A program made the position numbers and the translations under genes. This document shows positions 18,308-25,738 of a DNA stretch of 64,000 bases, in pieces (position 1 is the stretch's first letter; each line of letters begins with the position of its first letter). The notes under the pieces were generated by a model. The model worked only from the letters and a program-made list of their open reading frames with translations. It was not told where the DNA came from and did no database searches. Source of the stretch: a virus; IMG/VR virus record IMGVR_UViG_3300017917_004222, positions 1-64,000 of that record; one strand, 5' to 3'.

Positions 18308-19044
18308 TATCTTTTCATTCCCGAAACATCACCGCGTTTCCCACAGTGCGGGCATTCGACTTGAATTCGAGGATTCATTTTCCAATCCAATGGTCTACTA
18401 CTAACAGTCTCTTGAAACCTCTTTAATGATTCGGTCTTTGCTGGGCCGCGACTGCCTTTTCCTTTAAATCCGTTATTACCTCTCCGTTTTGATGATTCAC
18501 TAATTTTTTGTTTGTGGTCTGCAGTCAATGCCCGCCCTTTATGAGCTTGGCTTATTTTAATTCGGGTAGCTTGACTCATAGGCAGTCGTGGTTTTCCTCG
18601 GTTAGATTTACCGATTTTCTTTTTAGTTTCTTCTGAGAGCTTGCGGCCAGTCAAATGCTCGGAGATTTGCTGTCTACGTTCTGTCGATAAAGACTTCCCT
18701 CTCGAATGTTGGCCGAAATCTATGTTTATTTTGGCCTTTTCATAAAATCTCGAAGCTCCATTATAACGCTTGTGCGTTTTATAGATCATTTTGCTCATGC
18801 AACGTAATGCCATCCACATTTTCTTTTTATGGATAGGATCTAACACCATATGCGGCAATAGGAGATGAACAATATAGTGTTCTTTAGCTGTTAAATTTAC
18901 TATATTGCACGGTTCATTAGACCCGCCCAACGATCGAGGCACAATGTGATGCCGTTCTTTATAACCAACTAGAAGCGTTCTTGATTGTGCATTATGGACT
19001 ATGTTGTAATACCATTTGGTGTATTTCGATTGATTGAATAGCAT
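18262..19044 (-). CDS. HNH homing endonuclease with NUMOD3 repeats
   Basis: A 260-residue protein. KERHHIVPRSLGG...NIVNLTAKEHYIVHLLL (about 29-62) is an HNH core very like the endonuclease at 8372. GRKLSEETKKKIGKSNRGK and GRALTADHKQKISESS are NUMOD3 DNA-binding repeats. A C-terminal zinc knuckle (CPHCGKRGDVSGMKRYHFDRC) follows. It is the only minus-strand gene in the early block, AT-rich, and its last 46 bases overlap the end of the HD gene. TAAATAAAT lies upstream as a possible late promoter. Confidence 0.92.
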   Translation of the reverse strand: MLFNQSKYTKWYYNIVHNAQSRTLLVGYKERHHIVPRSLGGSNEPCNIVNLTAKEHYIVHLLLPHMVLDPIHKKKMWMALRCMSKMIYKTHKRYNGASRFYEKAKINIDFGQHSRGKSLSTERRQQISEHLTGRKLSEETKKKIGKSNRGKPRLPMSQATRIKISQAHKGRALTADHKQKISESSKRRGNNGFKGKGSRGPAKTESLKRFQETVSSRPLDWKMNPRIQVECPHCGKRGDVSGMKRYHFDRCKIFSQSSNS

Positions 19045-19082
19045 TTCTGTGAAATATTAAAAAGGTTGTTATATCCTGCTTG

Positions 19083-19091
19083 ATTTATTTA
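19083..19091 (-). promoter_or_regulatory. Possible late promoter of the minus-strand endonuclease
   Basis: Read on the minus strand, CTAAATAAATC resembles the T4-type late core. It lies about 40 nt ahead of the endonuclease start. Confidence 0.35.
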
Positions 19092-19120
19092 GCACAGACC
19101 ATCAAGTGTATTGACTCAAC

Positions 19121-19149
19121 TTGACAGAAATTGATGATTGTGCTACACT
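19121..19149 (+). promoter_or_regulatory. Sigma70-type promoter
   Basis: TTGACA then GAAA, 17-bp spacer, TACACT (19144-19149). Confidence 0.8.
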
Positions 19150-19188
19150 ACTGACAATGAAAAGCCGCACAATCAACCAGGAACAACG

Positions 19189-19707
19189 ATGAACTCACCA
19201 GTAGAACGATCAGCCAACATCTGGGCTAACCGACGCGAACAGCATCCTGACTTGGGCACAGTGTATGTGTTCACTCCCCAGGCGCTGGAGCAGTTTATGG
19301 AGCGTTTCCCCAAACCAGAACTGGCAGGACATTTCCTGGAAAACTTCGGTGGCGAAGGATACTGGCATCAGTGCAAACAAGCAATGCCTGGTATGACAGA
19401 ACCCCTCTATCGAATCCCAGTGGTACCGCAGCCCGTGTCGGAAGAACCCTCGCAATACGGTTCTGCTGAGTTGCAGGCCATGATTGTGTCGCGGGCCTGT
19501 GAAAAGGATCGTGCGGTGTCTGAGTTGAGCGACCAGAAGATCAATGACTTGGTAGTTGAGTATGCCACTGCCGTTGATCAATTGGCCGAGCTTGGCAGGT
19601 ATGTGGATTATGACCCCGACGTGGGTCGAGTGCCTGAGCATTGGGAGGCTGACCCCCGAGTAGTGGCGGCGGTGAAGTACGTTCTTGCCGCGCTGGACAA
19701 CAAATAA
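19189..19707 (+). CDS. Unknown protein (172 aa)
   Basis: Starts MNSPVERSANIWANRREQHP. Acidic, with a middle VFTPQALEQFMERFPKPELAGHF and a helical C-terminal half (SDQKINDLVVEYATAVDQLAELGRYVDYDPDVGRVPEHW). ATG 19189 (GGAAC upstream) is preferred to a TTG further up that overlaps the promoter. No family recognised. Confidence 0.75.
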   Translation: MNSPVERSANIWANRREQHPDLGTVYVFTPQALEQFMERFPKPELAGHFLENFGGEGYWHQCKQAMPGMTEPLYRIPVVPQPVSEEPSQYGSAELQAMIVSRACEKDRAVSELSDQKINDLVVEYATAVDQLAELGRYVDYDPDVGRVPEHWEADPRVVAAVKYVLAALDNK

Positions 19708-19720
19708 CCCAGGAGTTGAC

Positions 19721-19951
19721 ATGAGTTTGCAAGGTGAAATGGACGGACCGTGCACCAGCTGGCGCTGCAGTGGACGGGCGGAAAAAACTCGTGCTACTTT
19801 TTGGAACCGGCGTGACCACAAATGGGTGTGCTACGATTGTGCAGTCACGCACAACCGTGACATAGTTTCCAGGCATTCACCGGAATTCATCAAAGAGTAT
19901 AAATGCGTCCCTGGCAAAGAACACATGTGGGAGTTGTTGACAAATGGCTGA
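19721..19951 (+). CDS. Small zinc-knuckle protein (76 aa)
   Basis: Contains CTSWRCSGRAEKTRATFW and WVCYDCAVTHNRD: two Cys pairs in CX4C and CX2C spacing that could bind one zinc. Ribosome site CAGGAG 5 nt before the ATG. The end overlaps the L7/L12-like gene. Probably a nucleic-acid- or protein-binding zinc ribbon. Confidence 0.7.
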   Translation: MSLQGEMDGPCTSWRCSGRAEKTRATFWNRRDHKWVCYDCAVTHNRDIVSRHSPEFIKEYKCVPGKEHMWELLTNG

Positions 19952-20345
19952 TATGTCTGAGGAAGAATTCATCGGGCGCGCTCACTCCTTCATGCAGGCG
20001 CTGTCTCAGTTCTACGGTGCCGAGCGTGGACATGAGTTTTGGACTCAACTGGCGCCCATTGTAGGCGACGACATTCAAAATCAAATCTTTTGCCGCATGT
20101 TGCGGGGCGACAACATTGGCACTACTGTTCGATTCATGAGCCAGGGCGTGATACCTCCCAGCCTAGCAATTCTGGTTATCAAAGCCCTACGTCACGCCAC
20201 TGGCATGAGTCTCAAGGACGCCAAGTCAGCATGGGAAGATGTCTCCCGCGGGTATGATGTTACAGTGAAATGCACAGATGCCAGTTGGGCGCGAGAACTT
20301 GCTGGTGAATTGCGTGGGTTTGGGTTTGCGGTCGAGCGTGGTTGA
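19944..20345 (+). CDS. Protein with ribosomal L7/L12-like C-terminal domain
   Basis: A 133-residue protein. Residues about 72-133 (LAILVIKALRHATGMSLKDAKSAWEDV...ARELAGELRGFGFAVE) follow the KIxVIKxVRxxTGLGLKEAKxLVE...LxxAGAxVE pattern of the L7/L12 C-terminal domain. In the ribosome this domain recruits EF-Tu, EF-G and other GTPases. Residues 1-70 are a different helical region in place of the L10-binding part. It could bind host translation factors. Overlaps the preceding stop. Confidence 0.7.
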   Translation: MADMSEEEFIGRAHSFMQALSQFYGAERGHEFWTQLAPIVGDDIQNQIFCRMLRGDNIGTTVRFMSQGVIPPSLAILVIKALRHATGMSLKDAKSAWEDVSRGYDVTVKCTDASWARELAGELRGFGFAVERG

Positions 20346-20370
20346 CCCAAAACCCTGTTTCGTGTAAAAT
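20342..20370 (+). promoter_or_regulatory. Sigma70-type promoter
   Basis: TTGACC, CAAAA block, 17-bp spacer, TAAAAT (20365-20370). Confidence 0.8.
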
Positions 20371-20394
20371 AGTGTTTTAGACAGCGAGAATACC

Positions 20395-21309
20395 ATGAAC
20401 AAAGATCAATTGCGAGAATTCGTTGAGTCCAATCCTCAGTTGGTGCGGGCTCGTGACGCCGGCAATGGTCTGCAGGTTCTCAAATACTCCAAGCGAGTGT
20501 TTTTTGACAACTTGTGGAACGAGTTCTTGGAAGAATGTCGCGGCACTATTGTGGATTCGGACTACAATCTTGTGACCCGTCCGTTCACTAAAATTTACAA
20601 CTATGGCATCGAAAGCCGTGCTCCTGTGTTGGCACCTGACACCCCTGTGACTGCGTATCGCAAGGTCAACGGGTTCATGGTTGCAGTAACCTGGTACAAC
20701 GGAGACATTCTGGTCAGCACCACTGGGTCCACTGACTCGCCTTATGTGGTTATGGCTCGTGAAATGATGCTGAAACACCAGTGCTGGGAAGATTGGCAAA
20801 TCGCAGTGCGCGGAGCCAAAGACTTCACCTTGATGTTTGAATGTGTGCATCCTGACGATCCGCACATCATCACCGAGGACCCTGGCATGTATTTCTTGGG
20901 CTATCGCGAAAACACTTGGGATAGCAAAGTCAAAATGTACGGCCGGGATATGGCTGACTGGTCGCGTGATTACGCAATGGGTCAACTCAAATGTTATTAT
21001 GCAGAACCTGAGTTCATGACTGTTGCAGAATTGGTTGAAAAGACCCGCTCTGTTCGTCACGAAGGGTTTGTGTTCTACACCGAGGACAACACCAGCGCCA
21101 AAATCAAGTCTCCCTACTACTTGACTGCCAAGTGGGTGGCTCGTAATCCTCGCACCGACAAGTTGGTGGATTTGAAAAACGATATCAAGAAAAATCTTGA
21201 CGAGGAATACTATCCATTGGTTGACGCTATCCGCGCCAACATCGAGTCTTACACTGCCATGGACGAGCAAGCTCGCCTGGCTTGGGTGCGAAACTTTGTG
21301 GGTGCATGA
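20395..21309 (+). CDS. RNA ligase (T4 Rnl1-like nucleotidyltransferase)
   Basis: A 304-residue protein with the covalent nucleotidyltransferase motifs in order: motif I KVNGF (adenylated Lys90), IIIa LMFECVHPDDPHI (about 160-172), IV HEGFVFY (about 222-228), V AKIKSPYY (about 234-241). This matches Rnl1-type ligases that seal broken tRNA anticodon loops after end healing. Together with the kinase and metallophosphoesterase it completes an RNA repair set beside a large tRNA array. First gene of a long overlapping series. Confidence 0.88.
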   Translation: MNKDQLREFVESNPQLVRARDAGNGLQVLKYSKRVFFDNLWNEFLEECRGTIVDSDYNLVTRPFTKIYNYGIESRAPVLAPDTPVTAYRKVNGFMVAVTWYNGDILVSTTGSTDSPYVVMAREMMLKHQCWEDWQIAVRGAKDFTLMFECVHPDDPHIITEDPGMYFLGYRENTWDSKVKMYGRDMADWSRDYAMGQLKCYYAEPEFMTVAELVEKTRSVRHEGFVFYTEDNTSAKIKSPYYLTAKWVARNPRTDKLVDLKNDIKKNLDEEYYPLVDAIRANIESYTAMDEQARLAWVRNFVGA

Positions 21310-21620
21310 TGGCTATTCGCAGCGGTGATTGTGTGGTTCGCATACGCGACCTACAGATTGGCTCAGTCGAAGTCAAGGACGTTTGGGGCGACCGCGCTTG
21401 GCTCGATCCCAAATATGAACCTTTCTGGGAGAATTTCCTTGCGCATGTCAGAAATGTGGCGCGAGGGATTCGAGAGCGCTACGTAGACGAGGATGTGATC
21501 ATCAACCAACAACTCAGTGCATTCAACGCCACGTTCAAACGCACCCGGCGTTGGGACGACAGTTACATCAAGTTCAAGTCAGCTGCCGACTATACCTTTT
21601 TTTTATTGAAGTGGTCATGA
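21309..21620 (+). CDS. Unknown protein (103 aa)
   Basis: Starts MAIRSGDCVVRIRDLQIGSVEVKDVWGD, a short beta-rich segment like a small SH3/KOW-type barrel, then a helical part with aromatic residues (WENFLAHVRNVARGIRERYVDEDV). ATG 21309 overlaps the ligase stop (TGATG). No family recognised. Confidence 0.7.
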   Translation: MAIRSGDCVVRIRDLQIGSVEVKDVWGDRAWLDPKYEPFWENFLAHVRNVARGIRERYVDEDVIINQQLSAFNATFKRTRRWDDSYIKFKSAADYTFFLLKWS

Positions 21621-21850
21621 AAGACGAATCACACTTGCCAATGAGCCAGCAAAGTCTGGTGTTCCGCTTGCGCCGTCGGGCACAAATACGCCGACAAATC
21701 CCCGGACGCAAGAGCGTGGAGGAGGGTGCGCCCGACCGCATCGCTGATTTGCTGGAGGAAGCTGCCGGTGAAATTGAACGCCTGCAGACTCTGGTGAACC
21801 GTTATGCGCCGCAACCTTACGACCCATTAGACAATCCGGGGCCAGGATGA
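21617..21850 (+). CDS. Small helical protein (77 aa)
   Basis: Basic N-terminal half (FRLRRRAQIRRQIPGRKS) and acidic helix DRIADLLEEAAGEIERLQTLVNRY. Overlaps both neighbours by ATGA. No family recognised. Confidence 0.65.
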   Translation: MKDESHLPMSQQSLVFRLRRRAQIRRQIPGRKSVEEGAPDRIADLLEEAAGEIERLQTLVNRYAPQPYDPLDNPGPG

Positions 21851-21960
21851 TGATAACCAACAAATATGGCACTGTTCAACTGCCCTGGCAACCGGGACTG
21901 TTGGAGTGGTTGCAAGCCCAATACCCCCACAGTGAATATAGGCTGGTGGAGACCACATGA
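21847..21960 (+). CDS. Very small protein (37 aa)
   Basis: Begins MMITNKYGTVQLPWQPG and ends EYRLVETT. Exactly fills the space between two coupled genes, with ATGA junctions at both ends, which is the main support. No family recognised. Confidence 0.55.
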   Translation: MMITNKYGTVQLPWQPGLLEWLQAQYPHSEYRLVETT

Positions 21961-22211
21961 TAGTTTTTTACTTGGAATTTGAAGGCGCCCAACAGCAAGA
22001 GTATGGTGCCAGATACATGCGGGTCGTGGTAGACGATTCTGTGCAAATGCCTGCAACACGACCCTTGTATGCTGCTGTCAGGGCCTGGCGCATGCATGAG
22101 GAGCATGGTCTGATCAAAATCAAAGATCGCTACACTGGACTGCCCGGGTTCGAAGAACCCACCCCCGAAACCACATTAATGATGTTGTCAGCGAAGGAAC
22201 TGGTGTTATGA
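21957..22211 (+). CDS. Unknown protein (84 aa)
   Basis: Starts MIVFYLEFEGAQQQEYGARYMRVVVDDS, alternating beta-like pattern, then a helix (YAAVRAWRMHEEHGLIKI). Coupled by ATGA on both sides. No family recognised. Confidence 0.7.
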   Translation: MIVFYLEFEGAQQQEYGARYMRVVVDDSVQMPATRPLYAAVRAWRMHEEHGLIKIKDRYTGLPGFEEPTPETTLMMLSAKELVL

Positions 22212-22516
22212 AAATGTATATCTGTATCAAAAACAGCGTGGCGCCGGGCATGGCAATGAATTCTGCTGCCCACGCTGGACTCATGTGCCACATGAAGTTT
22301 TGCGACGACGGGGACTACCTGGAATGGTTGGACAAGAGCTTCAAAAAGGTCACCTGCTCGGTCACTGAGGCTGAATTTGCCATGCTCAAAACTGTTGAGC
22401 ATCACTTGATTGTGACCGAAAGCCGGCTCAACAACGCCGAGGTGGCCATTGTGCTGAAACCTCGACACGACAACGACTGGCCAGAATTTGTGAGCCTGTT
22501 GCAGTTGTGGAAGTGA
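22208..22516 (+). CDS. Peptidyl-tRNA hydrolase Pth2-like protein
   Basis: A 102-residue protein. KMYICIKNSVAPGMAMNSAAHAGL fits the start of Pth2 (a Val/Ile-rich strand, then LxxGKxAAQxxHA), and the spacing to a second strand (HHLIVTESRLNNAEVAIVLKPRH) is similar. Pth2 frees tRNAs from stalled peptidyl-tRNAs. The glycine-lysine loop is replaced (PGMAMNSAAHA), so activity is uncertain. It fits the tRNA-maintenance theme. Confidence 0.55.
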   Translation: MKMYICIKNSVAPGMAMNSAAHAGLMCHMKFCDDGDYLEWLDKSFKKVTCSVTEAEFAMLKTVEHHLIVTESRLNNAEVAIVLKPRHDNDWPEFVSLLQLWK

Positions 22517-22519
22517 GCC

Positions 22520-22783
22520 ATGCGCTTCAAGCACACTCGTGACATTGCACGGGCGCCACGCGGCACCTTGGACAAATGCCGAGAAGAATTGGATGAACTG
22601 CAGGATGCTGACAGTCAGAACAACCGCTGGCATTCAGTGATTGAAGCTGCGGACCTGATCAACAGCACCTACACCTTTGTGTGGCGCAAGTATCGAGTTC
22701 CGTTCTTTGTTGTGATCCCGGTGGCTTTGTTGTCGGGTGTTTACAAGCCTGTGGTCAGGTGGATTCGGCGTCGACGGGGGTAA
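22520..22783 (+). CDS. MazG-like fragment with membrane anchor (87 aa)
   Basis: KCREELDELQDADSQNNRWHSVIEAADLINSTYTF resembles the helix pair of all-alpha NTP pyrophosphohydrolases (EExxEL...EaaDl). A hydrophobic segment (PFFVVIPVALLSGVY, about 66-80) and a very basic tail (RWIRRRRG) follow. Too short for a full MazG domain; dimerisation could complete it. The function assignment is weak. Confidence 0.5.
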   Translation: MRFKHTRDIARAPRGTLDKCREELDELQDADSQNNRWHSVIEAADLINSTYTFVWRKYRVPFFVVIPVALLSGVYKPVVRWIRRRRG

Positions 22784-22790
22784 ATACACC

Positions 22791-23021
22791 ATGTTCAAGT
22801 GGCTCAAAAATTCATTCACACAGGGTGAGGTTCGTTTTGAATTCATTGCACTGGACGAAAACGACGAACCCTATCAAGACACTGCGACCTTGCAATACAG
22901 GGGCGCCTACGATGCGTTTGAAATGCAGAACAAGCTGAGAAAATTCCTGCGGGCTACCCGCAATCACTTGGTGGTAGAAATCACTGAACTGGATCGCCGC
23001 GAGTGGCAGAGTCTGAATTGA
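22791..23021 (+). CDS. Unknown protein (76 aa)
   Basis: Starts MFKWLKNSFTQGEVRFEFIALDENDEPYQD; one beta-rich unit and one helix (DAFEMQNKLRKFLRAT). Closes the overlapping series begun by the RNA ligase. No family recognised. The following 23022-23230 holds no gene, only short stems such as CCGG..CCGG at about 23112-23130. Confidence 0.65.
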   Translation: MFKWLKNSFTQGEVRFEFIALDENDEPYQDTATLQYRGAYDAFEMQNKLRKFLRATRNHLVVEITELDRREWQSLN

Positions 23022-23230
23022 CTGTGCATGGGTAGCGTCTGGCCCTGCTCACTGGATTCCATAGCCAAGCCGACGGGAGAGTTGAAGAGCCGCTGACTCC
23101 AAAGGGCAGCCCGGGATTCGGTAATCCGGTAATACTTTCGTTGATCTTGTCCAACACTTTCAACTAATCGACAAAATAACAAAACTAACATATACTGTGG
23201 TTTTAGCAATTCAATCTGCTGAGGCCCCGA

Positions 23231-23428
23231 ATGTGTCGAATCTTGTTGTTGAGTGCGTTGATCCTGAGCGGGTGCGCCACTGCGCCACACTACGAACCCG
23301 GCGCAGGTAGCCACAGTGGTCAAGACTTTCGCTTGGCAGTGACCCTGTGCAGGATTGCATACTGTGCAGAAACTCGCGAACAAGCTCAGGCCTTGCATGC
23401 CGTAGCGCTTGACCAAAAATCCCAGTGA
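23231..23428 (+). CDS. Small lipoprotein (65 aa)
   Basis: Signal sequence MCRILLLSALILSGCATAP with lipobox LSGC (lipidated Cys15), then a short soluble part (YEPGAGSHSGQDFR) and a C-terminal helix with two Cys. Could be an outer-membrane lipoprotein, such as an o-spanin-like or superinfection-exclusion protein. No partner i-spanin is visible nearby, so the role is open. Confidence 0.7.
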   Translation: MCRILLLSALILSGCATAPHYEPGAGSHSGQDFRLAVTLCRIAYCAETREQAQALHAVALDQKSQ

Positions 23429-23437
23429 TGCTATAAT
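23409..23437 (+). promoter_or_regulatory. Sigma70-type promoter
   Basis: TTGACC, AAAAA block, 17-bp spacer, TATAAT (23432-23437), within the end of the lipoprotein gene. Confidence 0.9.
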
Positions 23438-23466
23438 ACTCACATAGCAACACAAAACAGGAGTTG

Positions 23467-23673
23467 ATGATGGGATACCGTGTGCTGGGCGAGCGTGATG
23501 CAAAATGGCAACCCCGGGAAGGTCTAGAAGGTCCCTTCTTCTATCCCAACGGTCAGGTGTTGTATTACGATCCTCGCGAAGGTTCGTACTATGACCCCAC
23601 CACCGACTTCTATGTGAGCGATGAAGATGTTGCGGAATTGCAACAACTGTTTCTTGAAACGTTGACTCGCTGA
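23467..23673 (+). CDS. Small acidic Tyr-rich protein (68 aa)
   Basis: FFYPNGQVLYYDPREGSYYDPTTDFYVSDEDVAELQQLF: repeated YYDP motifs and a C-terminal acidic helix. CAGGAG lies 6 nt upstream of the ATG. Two adjacent ATGs leave the exact start open by one codon. No family recognised. Confidence 0.7.
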   Translation: MMGYRVLGERDAKWQPREGLEGPFFYPNGQVLYYDPREGSYYDPTTDFYVSDEDVAELQQLFLETLTR

Positions 23674-23674
23674 G

Positions 23675-23703
23675 TTGACACAAAATCCACCCTGTTGTAA
23701 AAT
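23675..23703 (+). promoter_or_regulatory. Sigma70-type promoter of the MoxR gene
   Basis: TTGACA, CAAAA block, 17-bp spacer, TAAAAT (23698-23703). Confidence 0.85.
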
Positions 23704-23740
23704 AGAGTTTGTTAGTTAATCAACCCACTGAAAGGCAATC

Positions 23741-24826
23741 ATGAGCGATACCCGTACCGTCACCGCAACCCAAGCCCGTCGCAGCATCCTGACCGCGTTC
23801 AAGGCCCAGCGTCCCATCTTCCTGTGGGGCCCTCCTGGCATTGGCAAGAGCGAGCTGGTGGAGGGCATCACCCAGGACTTGGGTGGCTACATGATCGACC
23901 TGCGCTTGGGTCAGATGGAGCCCACTGACATTCGTGGCATTCCGTTCTACAACAAGGACCTGGGCAAGATGGACTGGGCTCCGCCTGTGGAACTGCCCGA
24001 CGCTGAACTGGCCAGCCAGTATCCTGTGGTTGTGCTGTTCCTGGACGAACTGAACTCTGCTCCGGCCAGTGTGCAGGCCGCTGCCTACCAGCTGATCTTG
24101 AACCGTCGCATTGGCAAATATGTCCTGCCCGACAACGTGGTCATGGTGGCTGCAGGCAACCGTGAATCGGACAAGGGCGTGACTTACCGCATGCCGACTC
24201 CGCTGGCCAACCGCTTTGTGCACCAGGAAATGAAGGTGGACTTTGCTTCGTGGCAGGACTGGGCCGTGAACCACAAGATCCACAAGGACGTGGTGGGTTA
24301 CCTGAGCTTTGCCAAGCAAGACCTCTACGACTTTGACGCCAAGAGCGCCAGCCGTGCATTCGCTACTCCGCGTTCGTGGAGCTTTGTGAGCCAGCTGTTG
24401 GACGACCAGGTGGACGACGAGACCCTGACCAACCTGATTGCAGGTACCGTGGGCGAAGGCCTGGCTGTGAAGTTCATGGCTCACCGCAAGATTGCCAGCA
24501 AGATGCCCGCACCGCGTGACATCCTGGACGGCAAGGTCACTGACCTGCAAGTGAAGGAAGTGAGTGCCATGTACTCGCTGGTGATCAGCATGTGCTACGA
24601 GCTCAAGGCCGAAGTGGAAGCCAAGGTGGACACTGCGGAGTTCCACAAGCATGCAGACAACTTCTTGGCCTACATGATGAAGAACTTCGAAACTGAACTG
24701 GTGGTGATGGGTGCGCGAATTGCGCTGACCACTTACGGTCTGCCCCTGCAGCCCACCAAGATGAAGACGTTCGACGAGTTCCACAAGAAGTTCGGCCACT
24801 ACGTGCTCAAGGCACAAGGCAACTGA
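23741..24826 (+). CDS. MoxR-type AAA+ ATPase
   Basis: A 361-residue AAA+ protein: Walker A GPPGIGKSE (30-38), Walker B VVLFLDELNSA (about 94-104), sensor 1 VMVAAGNRESD (about 133-143), and a C-terminal lid. MoxR ATPases act as chaperones that load or remodel a partner carrying a VWA domain. The VWA metallopeptidase gene at 26100 is the obvious partner; the Ro-like VWA protein at 12590 is another. GC-rich and optimised in codon use, suggesting high expression. Ends at a terminator. Confidence 0.92.
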   Translation: MSDTRTVTATQARRSILTAFKAQRPIFLWGPPGIGKSELVEGITQDLGGYMIDLRLGQMEPTDIRGIPFYNKDLGKMDWAPPVELPDAELASQYPVVVLFLDELNSAPASVQAAAYQLILNRRIGKYVLPDNVVMVAAGNRESDKGVTYRMPTPLANRFVHQEMKVDFASWQDWAVNHKIHKDVVGYLSFAKQDLYDFDAKSASRAFATPRSWSFVSQLLDDQVDDETLTNLIAGTVGEGLAVKFMAHRKIASKMPAPRDILDGKVTDLQVKEVSAMYSLVISMCYELKAEVEAKVDTAEFHKHADNFLAYMMKNFETELVVMGARIALTTYGLPLQPTKMKTFDEFHKKFGHYVLKAQGN

Positions 24827-24846
24827 TCACCCCGGGGTGACATTGG

Positions 24847-24875
24847 GGGCTGTGCTAATACCACAGCCCTTTTTT
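24847..24875 (+). terminator. Rho-independent terminator
   Basis: GGGCTGTG/CACAGCCC (8 bp, loop CTAATAC) followed by six Ts. Confidence 0.93.
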
Positions 24876-24877
24876 AC

Positions 24878-25111
24878 ATGCACAAGATCGCACACTATCC
24901 TGGCGAAACATTTCCAGACCGCATTGAGTTCAACACGGGAGAGCACAGCGTGATCATGGCCTCTGTATATTGGAGTCAGGCTTGTCGAATTGCTCGCGCT
25001 GTGTTTGGAGCTGACGACACAGTGTGGATACAGGATTCCTGGCAGTTGACCATTGCATTTCGCAGCCAACAGGAATTGTCGTGGTTCCTGTTGCGTTACC
25101 GGCCATCATGA
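24878..25111 (+). CDS. Unknown protein (77 aa)
   Basis: Begins MHKIAHYPGETFPDRIEFNTGEH immediately after the terminator U-tract, with no visible ribosome site. Ends QQELSWFLLRYRPS. Its last part (WIQDSWQLTIAFRSQQELSWFLLRY) resembles the end of the next protein (HLDFFNDAAQSLFLLKYVPD), suggesting a duplicated pair. No family recognised. Confidence 0.65.
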   Translation: MHKIAHYPGETFPDRIEFNTGEHSVIMASVYWSQACRIARAVFGADDTVWIQDSWQLTIAFRSQQELSWFLLRYRPS

Positions 25112-25401
25112 AAATCACTGTAAAACATCGCTTGGTGATATTTCACCGCGAGCATGAATGGAATCAAGTGTATGCCCAGATTCGTCGGGATTATGGCATG
25201 AGAATGGCACTGCAATCTGCCCTGTGTCGTGAGCTGGGGTTCAGTGTGCGCCGACATCGTGCCCTGGTGCCCAACGAAGTCCAATACAAGCATGGCCCCA
25301 GCATGCATTACGAACAGCATGTTCACCTGGACTTTTTCAACGATGCTGCACAAAGCCTGTTCCTGCTCAAGTATGTGCCCGATCAGGAGAACCCGCAATG
25401 A
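25108..25401 (+). CDS. Unknown protein (97 aa)
   Basis: Starts MKITVKHRLVIFHREHEWNQVYAQIRRDYGM. Alpha/beta pattern with basic middle (RELGFSVRRHRALVP). ATGA overlaps at both ends. No family recognised. Confidence 0.7.
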   Translation: MKITVKHRLVIFHREHEWNQVYAQIRRDYGMRMALQSALCRELGFSVRRHRALVPNEVQYKHGPSMHYEQHVHLDFFNDAAQSLFLLKYVPDQENPQ

Positions 25402-25682
25402 CATCTCGGTTCAGCCCCATCAGCAACCTGGACATTGTCCGGGGTGGTGGCCGATATTGGCCAGCAATGGCGGTGAACATATTGTTTTCGGCCTCGATTC
25501 TTGTGCCTATGGCACTGGCGTTGATAGCGGCTGAGCGTATCACTGTCATATTCAGAAAACGGGAACCCATCCGAGCCGGGTGGCGTGTTTACCACCGTGT
25601 GTTTAACTTCAAGGTTTGGGTAATACAAAGGGTTTACCTGGGCTGTGATCCGCAGTTGTGGGCAGCATTGACCCAGATTTGA
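25398..25682 (+). CDS. Small protein with one membrane segment (94 aa)
   Basis: A hydrophobic stretch MAVNILFSASILVPMALALIAAE (about 24-46) is flanked by Arg-rich sequence (FRKREPIRAGWRVYHRV). Likely an inner-membrane protein. No family recognised. Confidence 0.7.
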   Translation: MTSRFSPISNLDIVRGGGRYWPAMAVNILFSASILVPMALALIAAERITVIFRKREPIRAGWRVYHRVFNFKVWVIQRVYLGCDPQLWAALTQI

Positions 25683-25707
25683 CCAAAAATGCCCCAAATG
25701 CTATAAT
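25679..25707 (+). promoter_or_regulatory. Sigma70-type promoter
   Basis: TTGACC, AAAAA block, 17-bp spacer, TATAAT (25702-25707). Confidence 0.9.
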
Positions 25708-25738
25708 AACAACATAGCGTAAACAAACGGAACCTGCA

